Below, in pieces: positions 46,126-64,000 of a stretch of 64,000 nt of DNA. The stretch is from NCBI RefSeq assembly GCF_011386835.1, contig NC_088792.1:222855894-222919893 (forward strand). Direction: 5' to 3'. The stretch's first letter is position 1, and every line of letters starts with the position of its first letter. The notes under the pieces are model-generated. The model was not told where the DNA came from and ran no database searches. It saw nothing but the letters and a program-made list of their open reading frames with translations. This stretch comes from Chrysemys picta bellii (Eukaryota > Chordata > Testudines > Emydidae). A program made the translations under genes and the position numbers.

Positions 46126-46755
46126 ACAATGCGCCCTTCTTGCCAAGAAGGCTAACAGCTTTTGGGCTGTATAAGTAGGGGTATTGCCAGCAGATTGAGG
46201 GACAGGCTCATTTCCCTTTATTCAACATTAGTGAAGCCTCATCTGGAGTACTGTGTCCAGTTTTGGGCCCCACCCTACAAGGAGGATGTGGAAAAATTGG
46301 AAAGAGTCCAGCGGAGGGCAACAAAAATGATTAGGGGGCTGGAGCACATGACTTATGAGGAGAGGCTGATGGAACTGGGATTGTTTAGTCTGCGGAAGAG
46401 AAGAATGAGGGAAGATTTGATAGCTGCTTTCAACTACCTGAAAGGGGGTTCCAAAGAGGATGGATCTAGACTGTTCTCAGTGGTACCAGATGACAGAACA
46501 AGGAGTAATGGTCTCAAGTTGCAGTGGGTGAGGTTTAGGTTCGATATTAGAAAAAACTTTTTCACTAGGAGGGCGGTGAAGCACTGGAATGGGTTACCTA
46601 GGGAGGTGGTGGAATCTCCTTCCTTAGAGGTTTTTAAGGTCAGGCTTGACAAAGCCCTGACTCGGATGATTTAGTTGGGGATTGGTCCTGTTTTGAGCAG
46701 GGGGTTGGACTAGATGACCTTCTGAGGTCCCTTCCAACCCTGATATTCTATGATT
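46126..46755 (+). mobile_element. CR1 LINE 3' fragment
   Basis: The C-terminal part of CR1 ORF2 is open for 170 codons (46162-46674): [78 protein letters not shown]. The 3' tail follows: GGACTAGATGACCTTCTGAGG and TGATATTCTATGATT. Close to the copy at 57883, hence a recent subfamily. Confidence 0.92.
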
Positions 46756-46759
46756 ATTT

Positions 46760-49700
46760 ATTTTAAAAGATTATTTTATGCCCATTCCAAAGAGGTTAAG
46801 AGCTGAGCACAATAAATAAGCAAGTATGGTGAAAACAATATGTTTTATGAAAGATTTAAGAAAATAGCTGGAAATAGGTATATTATTTCAATTTGATAGA
46901 AAGCCAATGTTAAAGTTTAATGAAAACCTGCATTGAAATATCAGTGTAGTCAAGAATTACAGTATACTTATGTTAGTACCTGTTAGTAAATATTAATACT
47001 TTGTTTATTTTTATATATAAATATAAAATCAAATACAGAAAGAAAACTAACTATTCTTTAGAATCTTTATCCTCAACAAAGAGTATGTCTGAATTCTAGG
47101 GCCCAGACCACTGGTCCTTGACCGATAACTAACCCTATTCAGGAATTTATCTATATTTTAACAATGTTGAACACCTTCATGTCTATACAACTCCAGATAC
47201 TCTTGGAAATCTTCTCCTTAACTTACTTACATACATACATAATGCTTATATAAGTATATATAGACTAATAAGGGATGATTGTTATAGCAGATGTTTCCTG
47301 TTGGGGAATCACCATGGAAGAATGATGGTGGGGTAAGAAGGACTCATTGAGAGATACTATATTGAATTGTTTGTTCTCCCAGCTGTTCTCTCATACCCTC
47401 ACACATAAATCAGATAAACTGAGAATGTATAGAAATGACATCATAACATGTGTTTCTGGGTGAATATTCTTGGCAACAAGATTTCCTTTGTCTGAAATCC
47501 TATATAATGATACTGATATGGGAACTTAGCTGAGGGCATGAAAACTGCGCAGCCCTTCCAGATGCAGGAAAACACCTATCCAGCTCTTAGTCTGACAACA
47601 AAGGGTGGTAATGTATCTTACTTTCTGTATGATGCTGTACTAATCTGATTGATAATCTTAGATTAAATAATTCTAATTGAGCCTGTTATTTCAACAATCT
47701 TGAGTCAATAACTCAGACACACAACACTTAAAGTTTAGTGATGTATTAAGTATCAAATACAACAGAAAAACAGGAAGCGAGCATTGTGGCAAGTTGAAGA
47801 CAGTTGAGCACTTGGGTCCATGAGATTTTCAAAACTTTTAAAAATGGACTAAATTTTTGCTAATTTAGCCACAATTTCATATCCATCTATATTTTTAGTT
47901 GAAAGTCCAATATCCAATACTATACATGTATAACCTTTATTCTGTAACTAACCTGGATCTATCTTTCTTAGTAACTGATACACATTTCTGGTATGATAGA
48001 TTAACATTTCCCCTACATAGACTACATTGAGGATGTCAGGGTTTAGAATCCTATTCAACTGACAAGTGATGCTTCTGTACTGCTTTTTTATAAGAGCCCA
48101 AAACTAAGTGTTTCATCAATCTCAAGCTGCAGGGTTTTTTTTTGCCATTACTAGAAATATAGTATACCTACTCACATTTTTATAGAAGTGGCATGATCAC
48201 CCACTTCTGAAGTATCAAACTTACTGTAAATTGGACAGTAGAAATCACATCTCTTCTCAAAGAAGGAATAGGCATATTGTCCAAGGAATTTTCCAAATGA
48301 ACACTTTTTTTAGCTCCAGGAGACTCAGCACGTCAATTTTTAAGGTAGAACTAATAGTTTTATCCCTGCCCCTCTTTACTTTTTCTTTTGTAACTGAATG
48401 ACATCTCAACCATTTTTCTGATAATTAAGATAATTAAAATTAGCTGACAGCTCACATTTGAAGGCTTAAAAAAAGAATTTCATGTCAGAGATCATCTTCA
48501 GGGATTAGCCTTGCCTTTGAATGTTACCCAAGGCAGTATTGCCTTTAGGAGTAGAGAAGATTTTGGGTCTCATTCAATACCATTTTTAGATTTATCCTTA
48601 AATAGGAAGCTGAGAGACTGTTTTAAGCAGCAATTTAGTACTGAATGCTGGAAGGGGGTGTAACATCCATTACATACCCAAGTAGTGCTTTAAGCACAGT
48701 ATTTGCATTCAATACACTAGAGATCAGCACTTAGATATAAGTGTTGTAATTTGAGTATAGATTGCTTACACACTTTTTTAAAGTTAAAAAATGTTTAAAC
48801 ACACATACTACTGTATTGTCACTGTTAGCTTCTACTGGGTATTTGAGTCCAAAAAGGCAGATTTGTCACATCCTAATGCTGAATGCTCCAAACAAAACAA
48901 AAAAAATTCCATACATTTTGAACTTTTTTTTTCTTTTCCTTTTTTCAGTTTGTCTCATCACAGCCTCCCTCCCTATGACTACCCGACTTTCCTTCATGTA
49001 ATGTCTCACGATATAGTAATAATATGGTACGTACATCACTGAACAGTCAAAGAATGGAGCCAGCTGCTAGGATCACATACAACCTCTTAGTTTGCAGTTT
49101 TCTATTATTTTTTTAAGCGAAAATACTAATTGTAACTTTAAGGATGTTGAAAACTGTATTACGGAAAAAATGCCTGCCCTAAAGCAGAGAAGTGCCTGGA
49201 GAAAGCTGTGCCAATGCAGCAGGTTGAGGAAGACTGAAGTTCTTGTTTGCTAGTCAAAAACCAGGCAGATAAACAATATAATTCTCATGGCATTTAAAAA
49301 AGTTCTTTTGTTTCATTTTCTTTCAGTTTCCTTCCTGGGAGTGTCAAGATGAAAAAGTTAGATTATACCTCAGAACTAAGGTGACAAATATATAAGTTGT
49401 TGCTGACTGACAGTTTTTCCCTTCCAAGTAGAGGGAAACAGCAAATCCTTTGTCTGATGGGGAGTGCAAATTATACTTAAAAACAAAATAAAAATTAAAA
49501 AAAAATCCCCCACATCCTTGAAGTGACTGCTGTTACACACTGTTAATGAAAGCTGGCTTTCTAAAGACTATTACCACACAACTGTTATCTGAGAGTATTT
49601 TTTCCAAAAACTGATTGTTTGAAGTTTATTTCATAATTATAATTATAGAAAAAAAGATATATATATATTTTTTTTACACACTTTCCCACTATAGAAATCA

Positions 49701-50179
49701 TTTCAACAAAGCTCAAGGTTTATTACCATAAATAAATGAATAAACTAAATGACATCTTGATTTTTTATATTAAATAACATCCGCTCATATTCTTCAACAT
49801 AAAGGAAAGTGAAGCGTTAAAATGATTGTTTATAAAATTTAAGATACCCAGGCCTTACACATATGGCTTCATTATCAACATCCTATACAGTACATTCTTA
49901 AAATTATATCCATTATGCATCAAGTAGCGCCTATATATAAAGATGCATTTTAAGTTTAATGAAGTGCAATACACTTCATAGAGAGAACACATTTAACAAC
50001 TCTAATATAGTAGTTACAGTATATAGTATTTTTCAGCAACCCACTGTGTTGTAAATTATATAAAAATACTTACAAGGTGGGAGGTAAAGACCAAATCTTC
50101 CAGCCCTCACTATGGCAATGTTCCCAGTGACACCAATAATTTTGCCTCAGTAATGGATGTAGGATTTGGCCAAAAATGC
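46760..50179. other. Intergenic, no gene seen
   Basis: AT-rich sequence between TCEA1 and LYPLA1. No coding frame with family motifs, no element ends and no RNA genes were recognised. AT microsatellite-like runs near 49650 only. Confidence 0.5.
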
Positions 50180-50193
50180 ACAACCCAATTTGT

Positions 50194-50540
50194 TTTAGAG
50201 TAGCAGCCGTGTTAGTCTGTATCCGCAAAAAGAACAGGAGTACTTGTGGCACCTTAGAGATTAACAAATTTATTTGAGCATAAGCTTTCGTGGGCTACAG
50301 CCCACTTCTTCGGATGCATAGAATGGAACATACAGCAAGACAATATTTATACATACAGAGAACATGAAAAGGTGGAAGTAGCCATACCAACTGTAAGAGG
50401 CCAATCAATTGAGATGAGCAGGAGAAAAAAAAACATCACCACTTCAAAAGTTTTTTTTCTCCTGCTACAACCACCTTTTCATGTTCTCTGTAGTCCACGA
50501 AAGCTTATGCTCAAATAAATTTGTTAGTATTTAAGGTGCT
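50194..50540 (-). mobile_element. Fold-back Penelope-like fragment with 14-bp target duplication
   Basis: ACAACCCAATTTGT at 50180-50193 and 50541-50554 flanks a 347-bp insert. The insert is an imperfect palindrome: 50248-50297 pairs with 50491-50540, 50356-50375 with 50471-50490 (perfect 20), 50417-50434 with 50450-50466. The left arm holds the Penelope-type words AGCATAAGCTTTCGTGGGC and AGCCGTGTTAGTCTG. The right arm is an inverted copy missing about 58 nt. Confidence 0.72.
50273..50312 (-). ncRNA. Degraded hammerhead-like motif, second copy
   Basis: On minus: CCGAAGA, A, GTGGGC-TGTA-GCCCAC, GAAA, GC-TTAT-GC, TC. Compared with the copy at 29866 the core CUGANGA is CCGAAGA, so the conserved U is lost, while the last pair of stem II has changed from U-A to C-G and still pairs. 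Probably inactive. Confidence 0.5.
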
Positions 50541-51316
50541 ACAACCCAATTTGTGTTTATGAACAAACTGAATATATTCAAATAGCAGGTCCAAGGCTTC
50601 CAACTGAACAAATCAAATTTTTTGGTTTGAACAAAAAAATTAGGCATGTGTTTGAAATTAATTCGTGTCTGGAAACTACATAACTAAAGTCACAGCAAAA
50701 ATGTAGGTCTCTATTTCTTGGGGGTATAATGCAGACAAGAAAAAACAAATTTTGTTTTCAGTAGCTTAACAGTGTTCGTAGATGTCTTTCCTCTGTCTGA
50801 GTGAGAAAAATAAAATCTAAGTAAACAAAATGAATTATAGGAACGTGCAGTACAGATTTCAAATGTGCAATCTTGATATTTAGTATCCCATAGGTCTAAC
50901 TTCTATCCCCTAGTAAAATAATGGAACAAATATTGAGGAAAATCACTTGTCTGGGCTCATATTCAACCTAGCACATATGCTAATCCTGGCAGGAATTCTC
51001 AGTAGCCATGTCTGCCAGTGAAGAGGCTCTGGCTGCAAAAGCATCCACACAATCCCTTCAATCTGAGAGGGTACAAAGGTCCGGCACAGCCCAAGAAGCA
51101 TGTTGTACAAACTGGGGAGATGTGTTGATTCAAAGGTATCCTTGAAGTAATTTCAAGCATCAAGCTTCTATTGATCCCCATTGCAACTTAGCAGTCCTCC
51201 TTGGTGGAAAAACCTGAAGGAAGGTTCTCTTCCTGGAACACAGTGGGCCAGACTGATGCAAGGTGTAGTAGTTCACATTTTTTTTGCACCAGTTTTGGTG
51301 AATCTAGCCCCTAAAG

Positions 51317-52111
51317 CAGTGGTCGCCAATCTTTTTATGCACAAGATCACTTTTTGAATTTAAGTGCAACCCAGAATCTACCCCGTCCCTTTCCCAAAGT
51401 CCCTCTCATTCCATCCCCCCTTCCCTCCGTTGCTTGCTCTCCTGCACCCTCACTTACTTTCACCAGGTTGGGGCAGGGGGTTGGGGAGGGGTTCAGAGTG
51501 TAGGAGGGGGCTTTGGGCTGAGCCTGGGGCAGGGGGTTGGGGTACAGGAGGAGGTGAGGAGTGCAGGAGGGAATATGGGGTGTTGGCTCCGGGAGGGGGA
51601 TCAGGGCTGGGGCAGGAGCTTTGGATGCAGGACGGGTATGGGGTGCTGACTCCAGAAGGTTGCTTAGGGCTGGGTGTGGGCTCCTAACAGGCGGCACTTA
51701 CCTCAGGCGGCTCCTGGTTGGTGGCGCAGTGGGGCTAAGGCAGGCTCCCTGTATGCCCCAGCCCCATACTGCTCCCGGAACGTGCCCCTGCGGCCCCTGG
51801 GGAAGGGGAGGCACATGGCTCCATGCACTGCCCTTCTCTGCAGGCACCGCCCTTGCAGCTCCCATTGGCCGCAGTTCCCTGTTCCCAGACAGACAATGGG
51901 AGCTACGGGAGCAGTGCTTACAGGCAGAAGCAGCGCACGGAGACCCCTGCCCTCCCCTCAACCGCAGGGGCAAGCTGGCTGCTTCCAGGAGCGGCATGGA
52001 GCCTGCCTTAGCGGCAGCCCCACTGGACTTTTAGTGGCCGGAGATCACGATCGACTGGGAGATTCTCCAGGATCGACCAGTTGATTGTGATCTATGGGTT
52101 GGTGACCACTG
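51317..52111. mobile_element. hAT-type element
   Basis: Ends CAGTGGTCGCCAATC and, inverted, CAGTGGTCACCAACC. Flanking 8-mers CCCTAAAG (51309-51316) and CTCTAAAG (52112-52119) agree at 7 of 8. The 795-bp interior is GC-rich with long chance frames; no transposase. Confidence 0.85.
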
Positions 52112-52429
52112 CTCTAAAGGGTAACAAGCAGCAGCATAGCATTACTGTATAAAGATAAATCTAGTAAGATATGACTTGATATTTGGACAAACTTAGCACA
52201 CAATGCAGTAGATCCAGTATTAGTATTCATTTTTAGTAGAGCATTTGATAGTGACAACGTGTTTTAATGGAAAATTAATTCAAGCTGACTTGTACAGGAA
52301 CACTTGAGGACAACAAACTGGCTACACATTGTAAAAAAAAGTTAACAGTGGACTGTAATGTATAAAGTTGGGGAACACTGTGGGATACAACAGGGAACAG
52401 AGCTAAAACTAGTCTAATTTTAATATCTT

Positions 52430-52900
52430 TGTTAATGAAGTTAACGGATACTAAACTGAAGGCACTGCAAGTGGTACAGGAAAGGATTTGGAGATTAGAA
52501 ATGTGCACAGATCATTTTGGAAGTGACAAGTTTATACTGAGAAGAAATCATTCAACACACACGACAGAAAAAGAGCCAAGAAGCAGTAATAATGGAAGAA
52601 CTAGGGATTTCCGTGGTAAGCAAGCTAAATATGAGTTTGCAATGTGAAATGATTGTAAAAGGAGCCAATGCAGTTTTGAGATCATGTTTCTGAGCTAGGA
52701 AGTACAATACTTCTCAGTACAATTTTGGGGTGATCAAAACGGGAATATTGTACTTTTCTGGGCACCACACTACCAGAAAGATGAATTGGAGGCTGTCTAG
52801 AGAAGAATAGTCAGGGGCAGGAGGAGTGACTTATGAGTAAGCATTAGAGTTAAAATATGTATATATTGGCTAAGAAGGGGGCATGAGAGTCTCCAACTAG
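52430..52900 (+). mobile_element. Old CR1-like relic
   Basis: TTTCTGGGCACCACACTACC, GAGGCTGTCTAGAGAAGAAT and GGAGTGACTTATGAG echo the CR1 ORF2 text FWAPHY, RVQRR and MTYEE, in decayed form. Ends are unclear. Confidence 0.45.
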
Positions 52901-54588
52901 CTGAAGTGTGCAAACATCAAATGGAGAAATATCCTATTTAGTTTGATATGCTGAGATGTATGTAGTTACTGGGGTAATAGCCTGAATTTTCCTTTTAATT
53001 TCATCCCATCTGGAAATAATTTCCCAAAATAAGATGTACTAGGTATCCTGCAACATCAGACACTTAAAACTTGATTGAACAAAATACTATAAAGTAAGCT
53101 AGGAAGGAATCCTATATTGATCATCCATTTCATCTTTCTGCTAAACAGATCACTTTCATCTCTAGTTTTCTATTAGCAGGACACCATTTCAACACAGTTA
53201 ATCTATTGCTGAACTTGTATCATCAGTTTCTATTATACCATGAATTCTCAAAATTGTAACTTCCATGAGATATAAAATTTCTTCTGTTTCAAAGGTTTGA
53301 CAGGACCCATTTTCATATTCCTAGAATATTCTAGGGCATTGGATGAAAATGGAGCACACCTACGTGTGGAAAGTCATACATAGCTTTTGTCTAAAAAGAA
53401 AATATGACGACATCCCATGGTGAACATGCAATCAAAGTAAAGAAAAAACAGCTGGCAGTTTCTCACTATAATGACTAAGTTATTACATTCATACTGCAGC
53501 ACTTAGGAAATAAAAAGTAGTTAATACCAGTGTTGTAGATGAGTCTGTTCAACAATACCCATAATTTGTGTGCAACATTTGCATTGCTTTTCCAGTTGAT
53601 TATTCTGGAGCAAAGCAAAAAATAAAACAAGACACTTGAATTGCAAATGTAAAATACATTGTCAATACTTCTAAAAAATTTAGTAAGCTACACAAGACAA
53701 AACCCATGAGGGTTCCAGTGTGGGAAAAATATGCAACATGAAAACAAGAATCTTAAAATGGAAATGTTTTATGTATATTTTTTAAACCTCAGTTTCATGA
53801 GTCAGCATCTGAGATCAATTAACACTAATAAATTTGGGCTATCGCCAAATTATGATGAGTGGTAAACACAGGTCTAGTGACAAACAGCTGAGTCCCCTTA
53901 GTTTCTGTGATGTCAACCCATTTTTGGGGGGAGAGGATGTATGAGATAGCAAGTATTTTCTTTCCTGACACTATTTTTAAGGTTAAAAAGTAGACTGGAA
54001 TAAATGCTATAATTAGAATCATTGGTATGTATTCATTTGTAGGTAAGAGAACAGTTCTCTTCACATGCAGTAGCAATGTTTAAATCATTAATATTTGAAG
54101 CTTTATCCTCACTAATATTCATTCCACCATCACATGCCTCTTGTGTTTTACATGTTGCATATTTTATATACAAGATATATATCAGGATATCTTAATATAC
54201 TTTCAACGAGTATTAGGAATACATCATATCCCAAGCATACCAATCTAGTCATGTTTAAACAGCTCATTTAACCAAAATGAGTTTAATTAGCCATATGACT
54301 GCTTTAAAAATGGTGCAATCAAAAAATCAGAAACATCTTACAATTGTATTCTCAGTTACATTCTGACATGCTATCTAGCTGTCTCATTCCCTATAATCCC
54401 ACCAATTTATGATTTACTTGAAAGATTACCATTTCTTGTGAAATATACTACTTAGTCCTTGTTCTTGGTATACATTTGCAACACAGCAGGTGTAGAAATA
54501 ATGCTTTTGAATTGGACATGTGAAATGATTAACACATTCTACCAAAGTTGATGCTGGTGTTTTTATACAGAAGGCATCTCAAATCTTG
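52901..54588 (-). other. LYPLA1: LYPLA1 3' UTR and downstream flank
   Basis: The 3' UTR must start at 54588 and run toward lower coordinates. I could not assign its end: no AATAAA was seen on minus between 52640 and 54588; weaker ATTAAA sites occur near 54282-54287 and 52995-53000. No other gene seen. Confidence 0.4.
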
Positions 54589-62588
<8,000 letters not shown>

Positions 62589-63430
62589 TTATTCACTAGG
62601 GAACTAACACACCTTTGTATACTGACATAACCATACAAACAGTAATGAGAAGATTTACTAATGATCACTTTTTCCACACTTTGATGTTTTATTATCCTAC
62701 AGATCATTATTAAGAATAGGCTCAACCTTGTGTTAAGCTATAGGCTCAATCAGTTTACACCTTGTAAACAGTAGTTATGTAAGTACTCACATATGAGAGC
62801 CCAAAAATGACTGATCTTAAGAGTTTAAGCATATTTAATTTTATTTATTTCTTTTATTTAATCTAATGGTTTATGGTACAAGGAATTAATTGCTCAACTA
62901 TATAATTTTTATTTCAGTTGCTGCACTATATAGTAGAGCTGCACCTGTCATTTATACTAAACACATTGAGAAATCTTTTAGTGGGAATTAAAAAAAACTT
63001 CAACTTCTAAACCAACTATAATCTCTTAAGAATTTTGCCCTCTTCTACCTCGTCAAAAACAAAACAGTTCACTATTTCAATATTTAAGAGGAAGGCAATA
63101 TATTCTTTGTAATATTTTTGTCCAAATATTAGCAGGCATGTGCTGAGAATTAATTAATTCTTTCAGCTAATATAGAAAAGCTAAAAAAAAAAAAGTGAAG
63201 AAAAAATCAAGAGAGGGAAGATTTACATAACATTTCACATCCTCACTTTAAAGTAAAAAAATATTGATTTCAACACAATTTTCTATTGGAGCTTCCATTC
63301 TAAAAGAAATCAGAGACCACTTTTTTGTAAAGTTTAAACAGTTAATTGTCCACAAAACAATACCACCCATTACTAGTAGTAAATAATAATTCCAATAATT
63401 TTTGTTCCTGTTTTCACAACAAATAATTAA

Positions 63431-63756
63431 AGGAAAATTACTTACTTTTAGTAACTGGAGTATGAACTGTGGTGTTTACATGTGTTCCATTTCTGATGTG
63501 TATGCACTCCATGTACTGGAGATTGGAACATTTTAATCAGCAAGGTCCATTAGCAGCATCTACTCCTTTGATGACCTCAAGCCCTGTCCCCTCCCCCCAG
63601 TACAGAAAGGGGGCAAACAACCAAACCTCACTTCCCATGCCACTCTCAAGCCCAGTCTGTTAGACTCGGCAGTAGTGGGGAAAGGAAGGTGGATCATGGA
63701 ACACATGTAAACATCTCTCAAAGAACTCCTGTTACTAAAGGTAAGTAACTTTCCTT
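63431..63756. mobile_element. Inverted-repeat MITE, family also at 21.3 kb
   Basis: AGGAAAATTACTTAC, then TTTAGTAACTGGAG, on the left and the inverted AGGAAAGTTACTTAC, then TTTAGTAACAGGAG, on the right give about 28 bp of terminal repeat. 326 bp, non-coding, in the LYPLA1 intron upstream of the exon at 62556. No clear target duplication, superfamily undetermined. Confidence 0.65.
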
Positions 63757-64000
63757 TCTAGTTTGACTGCTTGTTTGTGTGTGTTCTACTTCTGGTGACT
63801 CCCAAACAGTATATAATAAATAAACTCTAGTGCTCTCCTCTAATAAAATAAAGACTGCAACATAGCCCTCTCAAATGGGGCATCTGAACAAGGTACCTGA
63901 ATGAAAAAGTAATCACTAGGGAATGTATGTATAATACTCCAAATAGAAGCTCTACATATATCAGCTATGGGTATTCTCCCTAAAAGAGGCTCCAGAAGTG

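Noticed and set aside
51347..52084. Overlapping frames of 100-157 codons
   Set aside because: Interior of a GC-rich hAT element with clear ends and target duplication; low-complexity Pro/Gly/Leu content.

Overview
The window is vertebrate nuclear DNA, most likely from a turtle. Two multi-exon housekeeping genes lie on the minus strand, TCEA1 (transcription elongation factor A/TFIIS) and LYPLA1 (acyl-protein thioesterase 1), in the head-to-tail order I know from mammals (LYPLA1 then TCEA1). The repeat content is also reptile-like: CR1 LINEs, Harbinger transposons, hAT and Tc/mariner short elements, a DIRS-type retrotransposon and Penelope-type fragments. The turtle call is inference from repeat style; no species marker was found.

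Layout. 1-570: part of TCEA1 intron 6 carrying a retroviral-type LTR. 786-33085: TCEA1 exons 6 to 1, with donor and acceptor sites that join in phase; exon 6 ends at a perfect U12-type (minor spliceosome) donor, and the rest of the gene lies beyond position 1. A GC-rich CpG island (about 32430-33760) covers the TCEA1 start. 33800-54588: intergenic, almost entirely transposon-derived, with two Harbinger-type elements, two copies of one LTR family that are themselves broken by later insertions, several hAT and TA-target elements, CR1 pieces and a fold-back Penelope fragment. 54589-62556: the last five coding exons of LYPLA1, holding the catalytic Ser, Asp and His motifs; its first exons lie beyond 64000. 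LYPLA1 introns hold a three-level nest of elements (57862-60427) and a short inverted-repeat element near 63.4 kb.

The most novel signal is in the Harbinger elements. The nearly complete copy (40492-44472; perfect 17-bp terminal repeats and TTA target duplication) has a transposase on plus and a Myb/SANT-like protein on minus, the known two-gene plan. In the intron of the Myb-like gene, on the opposite strand, lies a third open frame (ORF3). A homologous ORF3 sits in the same place and relative strand in the second, much decayed element (34456-36868). The two versions share about 40% residue identity over 40 ungapped residues, many conserved residues use different synonymous codons, and both follow the same splice acceptor. 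This suggests an extra, formerly selected, element-encoded exon whose function I do not recognise.

Other points of note are a hammerhead-ribozyme-like fold in the Penelope fragments, with a compensatory base-pair change between the two copies, and stacked insertions that give a relative age order for the element families.
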